A stretch of 64,000 nt of DNA, from assembly GCA_028564705.1 (NCBI GenBank), contig JAPXFQ010000385.1, forward strand, positions 558,001-622,000. The letters run 5' to 3'. Below are positions 12,701 to 26,000 of the stretch, piece after piece. A model generated the notes under the pieces. That model was not told where the DNA came from and ran no database searches. It saw only the letters and a program-made list of their open reading frames with translations. How positions within the stretch are numbered: the stretch's first letter is position 1; each line of letters starts with the position of its first letter. This DNA is from Apricaphanius iberus (Eukaryota; Chordata; Actinopteri; Cyprinodontiformes; Aphaniidae). The translations under genes and the position numbers were made by a program.

Positions 12701-15700
12701 TGGAAAGAAAAAAACATTGATAAGTGTCTAAAGAAATTAGAAAACTCACCCGACTGATCCACATCATTGAAGACGTTGCTTAGACTGGAATTAGCAGGAG
12801 TAACACTGATTTTATTAATCTCCTCCCTAATTTTATTGAGTTTGTCCATTGTGTTGGCAACGGTGTTATTGGCTGAATCGGCTTTAGCCTTGGCCTCGTC
12901 AATCATATTCCCAATGTCATCTGATTGGAAAAAGCAATGCAAAGCAGTTAAAGCAGATACAAATGTCTCTCTTCAACAGAAGTAGTGTAAACTCATAACG
13001 ACAACTCTCAATATTAAAATGCCACAACATTTTATGTCAAACAAAGGTCTGTCTCAGGAAGTGTTTCCCCAGCCCAAGTCATACGGAGTCAGCAGATGAC
13101 TTTGGTTGGTAAGTAAGTTTTTGCTGTGATTATGACTTATGGAAATGAACATGAATGCTTTAACCAGACCCTTACTTCGAAATAACTCCTGAGGTTTTTT
13201 AATCCGTCTGTGCATTTTATCATTTCTAGCTAAAATTTTACAGTCAAAGTAATGTTTCACATAACACTCAGTTATACCTTTAACCTTTACTTTATTATTA
13301 TAAATAAATAAACAAAAACACTGATTCATACTTATTTATAAATCCTTATTAAAAATTGATTCTAAACTACTGCTTGGATTTTCTCTACTCCACCTCTTTT
13401 GGTGTTATCTAATTCTCTCCTAATGTCAAGGAGATTTTTCTCAAGATTATTTTTCTTTTCTTTTGCTTTGGCCAGACGATTCTTCAAGTCACTGAGGGCA
13501 CTGGCAGAGTCTGAAAAAAAAAAAGGAAAAAGTAAAATAAGCTACGACGTTATTTACTATATAACTATATGTAAGTTTATATAATATATATATTATATAT
13601 AAAAACACCACTTTAACCCTGTGGAAAGTATGTCTAGATACCCTGGAGGTCTTCGTTGGACTTCTTGGCATTCTTTAACAGGTCATTGCTCTTCTTCTTT
13701 AGGTCTTTGGCTTTATCTGTGAGTTTCTCATTGTTTACATTCTAAAGAAGGAGAAAAAATACATTTTGTTCAACATTTCATGGTTGCTATGTTTAATTTG
13801 CATGTTGTGTTAAAGTACTGCTATAAAAAAGGCTTACATTTAGGGCGCTATCTGCAGCATCTTTGGCCTCATTAGCCGCTGCCTCTGCAGCATTAATAGC
13901 GTTTGTGATGTTCTTATAGGCCTCGATAGCATCCTTTGCATCACGCACCTTTGGACGTCCACTTACACTCATCACATCACTATTGAGAGAAAGTGATAAG
14001 ACTTATTTTTTACCAAAAATATTTTCAGATATGTCTGAAGTGCACTATTTGAACTCTAATATCTCTTCTAGAGATGCAGAAAACACGATGCTTCTAATTT
14101 GCAAAAAGTAATAAACCTACTCTTTGAGTTGTTTTGCTAGCCTGCTTAGGTTCTTCGCATGCTCCTCTGCGGCCTCCACAATGTCTTTCTTTGCTGCCGC
14201 CTTGGTAATCTCATTCACCTTCTTGGTCAAATCAGTCTTGGCACCATCCAGCTGTGCAGCCAGTAGCTCATAGTCCTGCAGAACAAAAAAAGAGCAGAGG
14301 ATGAGGTACATTTAATTGCTGGAACACATGGAAAAGCGACTGACTGAAGTCCAGGTTGGGTTGGGTGACCCTTAATAAATTAAACAATGACTAGAAAAGT
14401 GCAATATATTTTGTCATTATAATATTTTCTGACATTAAAATGTGTTTGACGGTTTGAAAAACTTAAGTATGACAACAGAAAGCATACAAAGAAATATGTG
14501 AGGGTGTCCAGTTCTTCATCCAAAAACTAGATAATTAAATTTTAAAGTAAACTGCTGTACATGACTTGATTTATGAATAATAACGCAGGAAAAGATGTTG
14601 AGTATTTGTGAAATTTACCGTCTTGCTGTCCGAGAGGTTTTTCGCAAGATCCTCTGTCTTTTTTAGTTCATCCTCAGCCATCGCTATCTGCTTTTTAACA
14701 GTTTTCTGCTCTTCTTTTAGGCCCTCAATGCGTTTCTGCAAGGAACAACACAACTGACTTGATGTGGTGACAAATTACAGATTAACGTAAATTCTAACTG
14801 TTTTTATTTAATATCAATGAAACCAGCATGTATATCCTGAAGATGAATGAACTGCCGTTTGATTACCTCCAGGTTTTTCAGTGTCTGAGCATTTACACCA
14901 TTTTGGGTATTGGCTTTTTTCACCAAGTTTCTTGCCTCTTCTAAAGCTTTCTCCAAGTCCTTCAGCTTGGCATTGTAATTCTTCAGCTGGTTCCGGATCT
15001 TTTCTGCTGCAGCCTCATTCTGCTCGCTCTGTCTGCTAAAGTTATTCTTGATGTAGTCGAGCACTAGAAGTTGAAGTCCGAGAAAAGTTTATCACTGCAA
15101 ATGCTATCTAGTGGTAATCTACGGCTCTTATTGCCAAATAACAACTGCTCTGATGATGCTGAGGATAATCTGCATGAAATAACTTACATTTAATCGCTTC
15201 ATCTCTCTCTTTCTCAGCAGATATCTTCTGAGAGGTGAAGTTTCTGTTCTTCATCTCTGTCACCATGCCCAGAGCCTTCTCCAGCATTTTAGTCAAACTA
15301 TCGGAGGGCAATGAATCACCTCTACCGTCATTCTTCAGCTGACTGAGCAAATCTTCAAAACACAGCAAAGTACACATGATGTTAATAGAAGGCCATAACA
15401 CAAGTACTAAAAAATATGTAACACAATGGTAAGAGGAAATTAACTTTGTGTGTCTTTCCACCTTTAATTTTCGTCAGCATCTTTTGAATCTCTGCTTCCA
15501 GGTCTTTTGCCCTTTTGTAGCTATCTTCAACATTGTCCACTGCTTTGTCAGCTTCTTCAGCACTCTTATCAGCCTAAATAAAAGCAGGTTGCAAAACTGC
15601 ACATTAAGTAACCTTTTTTTTTCATTAAACTTTGAAGCAATAATAAATCATCAGGCATTTTTTTTTAAAAACCTTGTCCTTCATGGATTTAATGTCATCT

Positions 15701-18700
15701 GCAAGGTTGTTGGTGTCTTCTTCCAGTTGGTCCACTTTGGACTTTTGCATATTAATGGCAGAACTGAATTTGTTGACAAGAGTCTGCAAAGTTGACACAG
15801 ACAAAGATAAAGTATGCTATTTTAAAATCAGATTTGATGTGAAAATGTGATTTAGTGCTCTGTGAAGGCCTCAGAAGTCTTTACAAGAATGTTAGTAAAG
15901 AAATATCATTATAAACATCTAAGAAAGCCCTCTTACGTATATTAAAAACAATAAGCTTAAGGAGAACATTATGTGGAGAACTGAGAGAGCTGCATGGGTG
16001 CAAAACTCAGGTGGGAGAATCTGTTGACAGAATACAGAAAAAAATCTAATGTCTAAAAATCCATTGTTGAGAGAAAGTCAGAAAATTAAATGCACTGCCG
16101 TGCAAACACCATGCCTCTCATGAACCATGGTGATAGTAGTATCATGCTGAGGAAAATGGAGGGTGCTAAATACAGAGCAAAACTAGGAGAAAACCTATAA
16201 AAGGCTGGAAAAGAAAGTCTGTAATACATATCTGCTACACATCACCAGTTTGAAGTTATATTTGCAGCTTTGTATCACACAAATATATTACCTTGGTGTC
16301 GGACACAGCTTTTTCAAGCTTGTCCAGTCTTTCCTTTAAGGCTCCACTGATAGAAGCATTGTCTAATTGAGCTTTGATCCTTGCCAGCTCAAAGTCGAGC
16401 TTTTCCAAGTCATTTAGCAAAGTCTGAGCACAACTATCACATTCTGAAAGATAAAAAGAGGCAAATACAAGAAAATCATGCTCTGGTTATTATGAATGAC
16501 ATGAGATACCATCTGAACTCTGAGATTACTTGGGGTTTTTTATATTCACCTTGACAGCGATCATCTGTGTTTGTGTCTCCTGGCTCCAGAGAGTTCTTGC
16601 AGACTAAAAAGCAGTGAAAGAAGGGCACAAAGGGTTTGAATGGCAAGCTGATAAACATATAGTGTTTATCATATACTGTATTTTAAAGAGAAACAGTGCA
16701 GGATCTAACCTCCAGTCCTGGGATCACAGCTGTTTCCATTTCCGTTGCAGTTACATGGCTGGCAATTTCCTCCTGGTGTGAGTGGGTCGCCATAATAACC
16801 AGGAGCACATCTACATAAGATAAAACATTAATGATTAGTCATAAAATTGGGAAACATCCAGCAGCATTGCAGTCTGCACGTTCTGGTTTACTCACCTCTC
16901 ACACCTGACACCAGTGTAGCCCGGTTTGCAAACACACTGTATATCTCCCAACACGTCTCCGCAGCTTACTGCAAAACTGACCATTAATCAGAAGGATTAC
17001 ACTGCTGATGCTGAAACAGTTGCATTACAAAAAAACAGGACAGCAGTGAAGTTTTATTTCTCACCCACCTGTTTGAGGATACACTAAAGGGGCAGGGGCA
17101 CAGTGTGCACGTCCTCTGTGCTGCGCTGCCAAAATAACCTTCTTTGCACCGCTCACATCGGTCCCCAGCAGTGTTGTGCTTGCATCTCTGAAAATGTCAT
17201 AAGGTATTCAATAATACAACTCCAATTAACCTGAGATGAATGATCAAATCATAATGTCTGTTACATCAATATATTTCTAATTAACCAAAGAATGTTGTTG
17301 GTGAACTCTGAGAGTTCAGTCAGTTTTTTCTCTTTGGTTTTGAGCTGTAAATATGTGGCTCGGTGTACTGCATGCACAGGCACAGTCTTGAGTGTCTTGC
17401 ATAACATTTACATGACTGGAACTCTGAAGAGAATAAAAGTTCCATCCTATATAAAGAAGAGAAAGAAGGATTGTTGGGAGAAATTTAACACATGGTTTTG
17501 AAATAAAGAGTTAAATAAATATTACTGTGGGAACAAAAATCCAGCTTAAGGTGAGAAGTGATAAATATGGCTAAGCTTTAGTACAATCATTTAGAGTCGA
17601 GTAATTGATCAATTTCTGATTACATTTTAAAAAGACTTGTCTTGCCAATATAGATTTCAGCTTTAAATATTTCTTCCAGTCTTTATGTCATGTATCCTTG
17701 TTAGTTACTTATTGAAGAAGCAGTAAAACAGGGGTTTAATGGTTTTTTTTACACAAAAACTACCTGAATTTGGTATTTTATATTATTAACTACCATAATT
17801 ATTTAGAATTACTAACTAGAAATTACAGTTTCTGTGTCTACTTCCTGGAGAATTATCATATGTTTACTCTTTAGGTTTTCAAATAGCTGTCAAAATTTCC
17901 AAATTGATCAAGTCCTATAATGGATGAAAGGTGGAATCTCAAAACAGACTAATGTCTTTGGACATTCAAACTTTTAGTCTTCCAGATATGGCCTCAGTCC
18001 TATCTGCTCTTTTAGTCCTGGGACATAAAACACCATATTTATACAACAATATATCTGACCTGAGAAGCATCTTTTACAGTGAAAAGTGTTCTTAGACTGA
18101 CTTGGAAGAGGTTAAGATTGATGCATTCACCAATCGTAAAAAATACATTTTTGAGTCTCCAACTATCACGGGTCGCCAGTCAGGGTCATGTAAACTGATT
18201 ATGGAGTGAACTCTTTCAATAAATAGAAGAAAAAAACGAGTAACTGCTTATTTTGTTACTACTTTTAGCAAATGATGCGCAAATTAAGCTGAAATTGTCC
18301 AATTAAGGTAAAGTAGCTATCTTGGAGCATCTCTAGTAATAAAGGTTCATGAGGTTTCTTACCAGGCACCTCCCTGTTCCATCTTCACACTCGTCAGCCA
18401 AACCATTGCACTCACAGGGCACACAACGGCCCAAGTACAGCCCGCTGCCCTCTCTGTAGAATCCAGGCGCACATTTCTAAAAGAGAAAAGAAACACCAAG
18501 ATTAAGACTGCAGCAAAAATGATAATTTGAGTTGAAAATGATGGTTCAGGTACCTGACTTGGATGTCATTCTGTTATTGCAACTATCTAAAGTAAAACCA
18601 TAACTTAATCTCCCTCATATTGGGCCATAGCTAAATTACACATAGATTATGAGGCTTTTCACAGCACAATGCAGTGACCACAACACAAATTTTGCTTCAT

Positions 18701-19107
18701 GAAATATTAACAGAGAAACTTGCACTTTGCTTTACGAGATAACAGTCATTTAATCACTAACAGTCTAAGGATGAAACACAGAGTAAGCAGCAGCTGAGGT
18801 GGAAAGAAAACATTCATTCACAACGAAATTCAGCACAGCTTTTTACCTGAACCTGAAAACTAGCATCAATCACTGAGGGATACTGAATGACCTGTCCTTG
18901 GTTGTTTAAGGATGGATACTCTATTTTCTGAGCTGCCTGGTTGTCAACCCTCTGAGGCAGTCTGTCACGATACCGAGTGTGGAGGGGTAGCTCTCGTTCG
19001 CCATAGGCTCTGTGCCTGGCACAGCATAGCCCGATTAAAGTCCAGCATATTAGGATCCGCAAAAGAACCCCTCTGCACCAGCGTCTATCCATGCACGTAT
19101 CCGACAT
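34..19107 (-). CDS. lama3: Laminin subunit alpha-3, short (3A-type) form from an internal first exon
   Basis: This is an alternative transcript. A private first exon (18847-19107, 87 codons including a signal peptide) splices in phase 0 to E38 (18363-18476), the same exon that the long form reaches from E37. The coding length inside the window is 4,875 nt (1,625 codons), continuing past position 1. It contains three LE modules, the coiled coil and the LG domains but no LN, L4b or laminin IV. This matches the known LAMA3A/LAMA3B arrangement in mammals, where 3A is the main epithelial (laminin-332) form. The existence of the transcript here is inferred from the exon, its donor site and the matching phase. 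Confidence 0.9.
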
Positions 19108-19984
19108 TCGCAGAGTCTGTCTTGTGTGAAATAACTCCCCGCTACCCCTCGTCTCAGTCTCTTAAACATGAACACACTGAGATACAATGAGGACACACCC
19201 AATCTACTTGAGTCAGCCAGGCAGATCAGCATGAGTCTGTTCGGTGCATTCAAGTACATACATGCAAGTGTTTACATGCTCACTCTCTCACTTTTAGTTC
19301 CGCCTAAAAAAAAAATGACTTACACAATTATATAATCTTTATAGTTGGAGACAGTCAAATGAGAGTCCAAGGGTATCAATGGACAAGTAATCAAACCGCC
19401 TTAAAATAAAAACATGAAAGTCACAAAAACTAGGTCTGCTATAATTATTGTTAAAAAAAGCTGCCTTTAGTAGTATTAGTAATAAATGCATTTAATTATT
19501 AGCATAGTAAACAAAAAACAAAGTGGACAAGTACTGGTGGCTGCCATCAAGCCAACAGGACTATATGGGCACCATATGGGCCATGCTATGTGGAGTCGAT
19601 GGACCCTAAGTAGGCCTTGGCTAACAATTGGCTTCTTGTCTGGAACCATAAGAGTGGACAAAACACAACCTAGTTGGGTACTTTATGTCAGACTTAGCTC
19701 AGTGTCAAATAAGTAACTTGTGCCACCGTTTTAAGACTCATATGGGTCCCTCTTTTTTATCCAGAAGTGTCTTGCTTTAGAGCTATATAGAGAATAAGAT
19801 GGGGCTATTATTTAATCCACAGATAACCTTATGTAAGGTTAATTTCATATCCACATGGGCCCCACATGTAACCGAACGTTGGGTTTGTTTACCTCTAATG
19901 TTCAGATATGTTCGGCGACTAGGTTGGCTGCAAATAACTGTGTATTTCTCTGCAAAGTCTTCACTTTAGGAGGTTGTGTTGTAT

Positions 19985-20055
<71 letters not shown>

Positions 20056-23000
20056 ATAATACTGAGATAGAATTAGTAAGAAGGACAAATAAACATAAAT
20101 AATTCTGTTTTTACTTGAATTTAAAAAAGAACACAAAATAAAACAGCATCGTTCAGCCAATCATATAAACTCCTTTTTAGCTATTGTGCAACTCAGCCCG
20201 CCCCAACACGACCTCATTGTTTTTCTATTTCACCTCAAGAACAACGATGAGGGCAAGGACATGGGCAGGCTCAACAAAAGCAAGTGGCACAAAATGTCCA
20301 TGATGTCCGATTTTTCTGGGAAAACATCTCGAAATATAACGCTACTAATTATAAAGTAATGTGCCATCGTTGCTGGCTGTTTATTTGGGGTTGGTCAAGC
20401 ACTATTCTGTGACATCACTTCACACGCACACTGCCAGGGCAATCAGGGGGTAGCATCAGTTTACTGTACCCATCAGTCCATAGGTGGGTGTGAAAGGTCG
20501 CCGTGGCATCCTTCGGACTGAGCCAGAGGTGACAAAGGGACAAAGAAACAAAGCCAGGGCCCAGCAGACCCTCGTGGAAAAGAGGCAATAGTCCTAATGA
20601 ATAATGTTTTCTTTTCTCCGTTTTTTTTTTCTTCTCTTTTCATGACGCAACAGTTCACGTCCTATTCCGGGAGCATTTCTAAAAGTCCTTTAAGAGTCTG
20701 CTAATTTGAAAACTTTGACTTTACTTGGGTTGTAATACCCCTAATATTCTGTGATTTTACGGTATGTACAAAAATGTATGACTGAAGGCAAAGTCAGACG
20801 TCCTCAGACAACACTATCCAGACACTCACTCTTGATTCACTCCCCACACACACTCAACAGACACACTTGGGTGTGTCAGTTGTACCTACAGACAAATACT
20901 CATGTTGGTAGAAAACTCAGGTGAGCAGGTTTATGAGTAACGTTATGTTGCCTAGAGACACACCCTGAATTTCAAGGCAGGGTGCCGTGTCATAGCACCT
21001 CAAGGCACATATAATCAACTTCCTTTAAACATGCCCGATCTTATGCTCAAACACACACACACACGTAAGTTCACACAGACTCACAGGAAAAACATAACAT
21101 TTTGTACCCTTGTAATAATGTTGCCAATAAATCTACAGGTATATCACTTCTTTAATTTGTTGTTGACTGAATTTCTTTTTTAATTTGATTTTGTGGGCAA
21201 AACAGTGGAAATGTTATGAATTTAAACTAGTTTTTAGGAGGTCTTTAAAATGTACAAGAAGTTAATTACATATCTACTGAGATCAAACGAAAAACAATAT
21301 TAGCTTTTTTCCATAGCAACTACATCAAACTAATACTCAGGTATCACATTACTGCACAGGTTTAGCTATGCTGGCGATTATAGCTGTAGAATCCCTAATA
21401 TTATGCCTGCATGATTGTGCCACATCTCATTCCCTGTGGTTTGCACAAAGTTGCTGCGGTGTTTTCAGAATGGGGTATTTTGCTGCAAATTCCTCCACTG
21501 ATAAATTTTTCCTCCAGGAAAAGGGTGTGATACTTTGTGCAGACATGTTAGAACACTACAAAAGTTATGAGGACGAGATCCAACTCCTTAAGAAGACAAA
21601 ATGCCATTTCAGCCCTACCTAGTTCTCCCCTTTTTTACTTGGCTTTTTCTTTATTTTTTGGTTGTTCTTTTTTGTCTCAATTATTTTCTTGGCTTGTCAG
21701 CGAACAGTATCTAAAGAATGGATTTGGGGAAAAATTACCGGTGCTTAAAAACTTTGATTCAAAGTGGAACAATGTAAGCTAATTTGAAGTTCCAGCTATA
21801 GGTCATCAAAAGTAAGTGTGTTTAACTGATAAGACAGATTTCGACAATATAATGGAAAGCATGGATTAAGGTCAAAGCTCTGGTAGAACTATGCAATATC
21901 TACACTCTCTTTACATTTAGAGGTTGAATATGGAATATGGAATAGAAAAAAAATAGAGGTACAGAATGAAAAGTGCAACATTTCCTTAAAAAATTATATT
22001 TCAAAGAAAATATAATAAAATGTACATTTAAAATGGCGGAGACAATGACATTATGTTTTCATTAATAATGCTCAAACGTTCCACATTGTTTGCAATACAA
22101 ACCGCGATTAAATGCATTCATCTCTTTTAGCGCGCTAATTCTTCTGTAATTAATTAATTGGAATTAACGCATTAAATTCTAGCCTCTAGTTTATATTTAC
22201 CTGCCAGTAGCGGCCGCGGGTTGCAGGTTGACAGATACGATCTATATGACCCAAATATATGTTCGGCACAGCTCGGCTTGCACTAGGAAGAATGGTGGAG
22301 TCAGCAAGTCAATCAGCTGCTTCAGAGCCCCAGAGATATTGTTATCTGTGTCATGAGAGGAGTGACCGCAGGAGAACAAAAACTAGAGTATTTTAGGTGA
22401 AGCCTACACTACATGGACCTACATTAAAAACATTTCCACAGCATCAAACACACACGGAAATTGCGACTTTCCTCCTGGATCAGTAAGCTAACTCACTTGC
22501 TAACTTTGCTAATGTTAGTTGTCAGTCAAACTCCTTTAAAATACATTTCTCACTGGACACAGTTCCAGTTGGTCACTCGGCGTATCGGCAGCGAACCAGG
22601 CAACCCAGGAATTAGGTTTTTATTGTTGTAACTACAACCTAGATAAACTAGATGTTGCCATTATGCTCATGTTCCATATCCAACCTGTAATCAAATATAC
22701 GCGTTTTGCAGATTTGTTATATGAGAAGTTTCTTGTACAACTGAAGTGAAAATAAATGTATTTCTCAGAAGAAAGACCTACAAATTATTGTGAATCTGAT
22801 TAACCTTAACATCAGATTTTCTGGATATTTACTCATTTTTATCCTTTAGCTAAAAGCGATTGAAGGGATCCTATTGTGAAAAATACTGTATATCGTTAGG
22901 AAAAGGGTCCACATTTTGTTACAGCAGAATATATATACAGCAATGCATAGTAAAGGCAACAATTGGCAATTTAAGAAAATTGTAGATAATTTGCAAATTA

Positions 23001-26000
23001 CAAGTCACTAAGCTTTCCTCTTAACTGATGAAAAAACTATACAAAACGGTAAGTTAGGCTGCCAAGAATTCACTAGACACAATTAAAAGAGCTGCAAGAA
23101 TTTCCAGCAAGTTCAGTAAATATTAGAGTGGTCAATTAACAATCATTATTTCTTCACAAGAAAATAACTAGGTCTGGCTAAACATTTTATTTATGCTCTG
23201 ATTAAAACAAAATAATTTGCACCAGTATTCAGGGACATTTTGAACAAAAAGAATATTGTACATCACTGAAGGAACACTCAAGTTTGATGGTGACAGTATC
23301 ATGCCCTGGGGTTAATTTTGATAAATCTGTTTTTTCCACGTTGACTAAATTATAAATAGTTCCTAAATCAAGTGAGTTTTGGCCCAAAACCTTTATTTTT
23401 CTAATAGAGAACTGTAGATAAAGAAGGGTTTTATTTTTAGCATTGTATAAATTAAACCAACAATTATTTGTCTTCATGACAAAAAAAAATTTTTTTTTGG
23501 AATTACCTAGTTCATAACAAAATCTTACAGAAAATCTATGGGGTCAAATAAAGTGGCTAGTGCACAAGAGATTTACCAACAATCTAAGATTAGAGATTTG
23601 GAGAGGTAAAGTGTTCAAGTCAAGCTGTGGCATGCTAATTGGCTCATAGCAAAGAAGACTGAGTGCTGACATTGGTCAAAGATGCATTAACAAAATAATA
23701 TAGTCTAAGTGTATGCACAATCATGCGACCAGTTTAATGTTCTTTCATTCGAACAGATTTGTTTGTTTTCAGTTAAAGGGTACATGACATAGTTCAAATA
23801 ATAAAGGCATCTACAATTTCCTACTGTTTTTATCAGCTGTTTTTAACAGCATTGACAAGTGATAAGTGCTGTGTTGAAAACAAAACGATTTTTAATCAAT
23901 TATTATAAAAATTCCTTAAAATCCAAACAATCGACTTCATTATTTAACATTAAAATAAAATTAAAGGGTTCTGATTAAGGTCATAGCTCAAAAAAACGTA
24001 TTTTGATAATCAATTCTAACTCTTGAGAATCGGAATAGAATTGATTCTTGAAATTTGAATGGATACCCAGCTATACTAGTGATAATTCAAAGTACACACA
24101 TCTCAATAATTAGCTTTAATATGAAATCTGGATAAAATTGGTTTCATTTTATTAATTTTAGTTTCTGTTAGAAAAGTTTGCAATTTGCTTTCTGAGCCTT
24201 ACTTCTCACCTCACAAGAGTCTCCGGTATACTGAAGGGGGCAGGAACAGACTTCTACAGTATTCGCTGGACCTCCAGTCCCTGAGTCTGTTGCCTCCTCC
24301 AATCCCACCTCCCCCAAGCTGAGTCGCTGGCTCTGGGTAAAGTACAGAGCTCGAATCCTCAAGCCCGCCAGACCAGCTAAGACAACCATGAGCTCCTGTC
24401 TGGACACAGGCCTGTTAGTGCCAGCGTGGCGCCAGTTTCCCTGCAAACAATCAGAGTACTGGGACTAATCCTCAAAAAACAACACAGTGGTAGAGAATGC
24501 ATTCAAGAAAAACATTTATGGGGTCATATATGGGTAAGAAAAGTTTCTTGCTCTGTATTAAAACCTGTATCCGATTCTTAAGATATTTGCTATTGATTTT
24601 TTGACAGATTAGATCACTTTCATTATAAAAATGAAACCTTTACCAAACATGTTCTGTAACATAGGACCTATCTACATAACCACAGATTGCTTAAACATCA
24701 GATTGTACTGCAACCCATTCCAACTACTTGCATGAATCAGAGAATGAAACCACTTATTTTACCTCCAAGAGTTGGACTCTGCCCTGGTGCAGCCGGTCTG
24801 GTAGGGGAGCCTGTGAAGCCACATGGATCAGACTCATATCCTGACCCTAAAGGAGGTAAAATAATAAAAAAAGTAAATATGTCAGTTTTTCTTAAACGTG
24901 ATAGCAAATAGCAGATCAACCATGCCAAATACTGGGACCAGAACATACAGTCAGCACAACATCTGGTTGTCTGTCCATAAGAGTCATGCCCTCACTCGGG
25001 ATTCCAAATGATTTGGACTGCCAGGTGAGAAAGCCACCATAAGATGAAACCTAAGAATCAGTAAAGAACAGTAAACATATATTAGGTTATTTGCATGAGA
25101 TTTCACGAAACAGACAAAATCTTTAAGAAAAAGGCAAAGTGCATGAAACAATATATAACCTGTAAAGATGGATTGTACTAATTAGACATAAGGTGAAAAA
25201 ACAGACTGAAGGTATTAAAAATAGAATGGAATGTAGCAATTTATTATTTTAATTGTAACAATTATTTACCCATTTAAAAAAGGCAATAAAATATTATAAA
25301 CAGAAATGTTTATTGTAGTTAAATACACCTGTATATCTGCAATGTAAATGGCATTCCTTGCTGCAGCTCCCCAGTAGTTAGCTTTCAGAAAGAAAATGAC
25401 AAACCAGAATTCTTTTTAAGCTTTGTAAATAAGAAATTATTTCCAAAAGACAATTGGGCAGGTTTATCAAAGCTGCTATTTTTCTTTATCTTGCAGCCAT
25501 TTACTGATTAATGAAGATAAACGCTAATCTGGCTTGTTTTGAATGTGTAGTGCTGGAGACTCACAGAAATCTGACTTTTGTATAAAAGTACATGGGTTAG
25601 GTAATCTTCCCAGCTTACCAACTGTGTATCAAGAAATTCTCTGTCTGCAACATCAGAGACAGTGTTATGGAACCTGAACCTGCTGAGGTCCAAAATGTGT
25701 TCCCATTAGGATAAGACAACACCACACTCTGATTTCGGACCAAAGATGAGAAATCCCCTCTTCATTTAACAGTGGTGACTAAAGTGTTCAGAGCTTATTA
25801 ACTCACTTAGAGTTCATCCTCCTTTAAAAAATACTAATTGTCATTTTTGTTTTCATAAAGTACTCAATTAGGGCTCTTCTATTAATTACAGAATTTATCA
25901 TTTTAGTTGTAACAGAGATTTATCCCTAAAACATAGGATTTATTATAATTAAGAAACTTTAAACAATTTTTACAAATGTACTTTAATGATAGGACTGCTA

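Larger units (their letters stand above)
19108..24209. other. Intron E37-E38 upstream of the 3A exon: 3A promoter region plus repeats
   Basis: 5.1 kb between the last 3B-only exon and the 3A first exon. It holds the proposed 3A promoter (about 19108-19400), a (TA)n tract at 19989-20048, a short (CA)n at about 21052-21064, and a decayed Tc1-like copy at about 22905-23640. Conserved enhancers may be present but cannot be judged from one sequence. Confidence 0.6.

Noticed and set aside
12700..18480. Whether this gene is lama5 rather than lama3
   Set aside because: Only three LE modules separate laminin IV from the coiled coil, and a 3A-type first exon is present. The coiled-coil and laminin IV sequences match alpha-3 better.
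19485..19870. Possible repeat or coding piece around CATATGGGCCATGC
   Set aside because: Repetitive-looking but no family recognised, and the short open frames have no domain.
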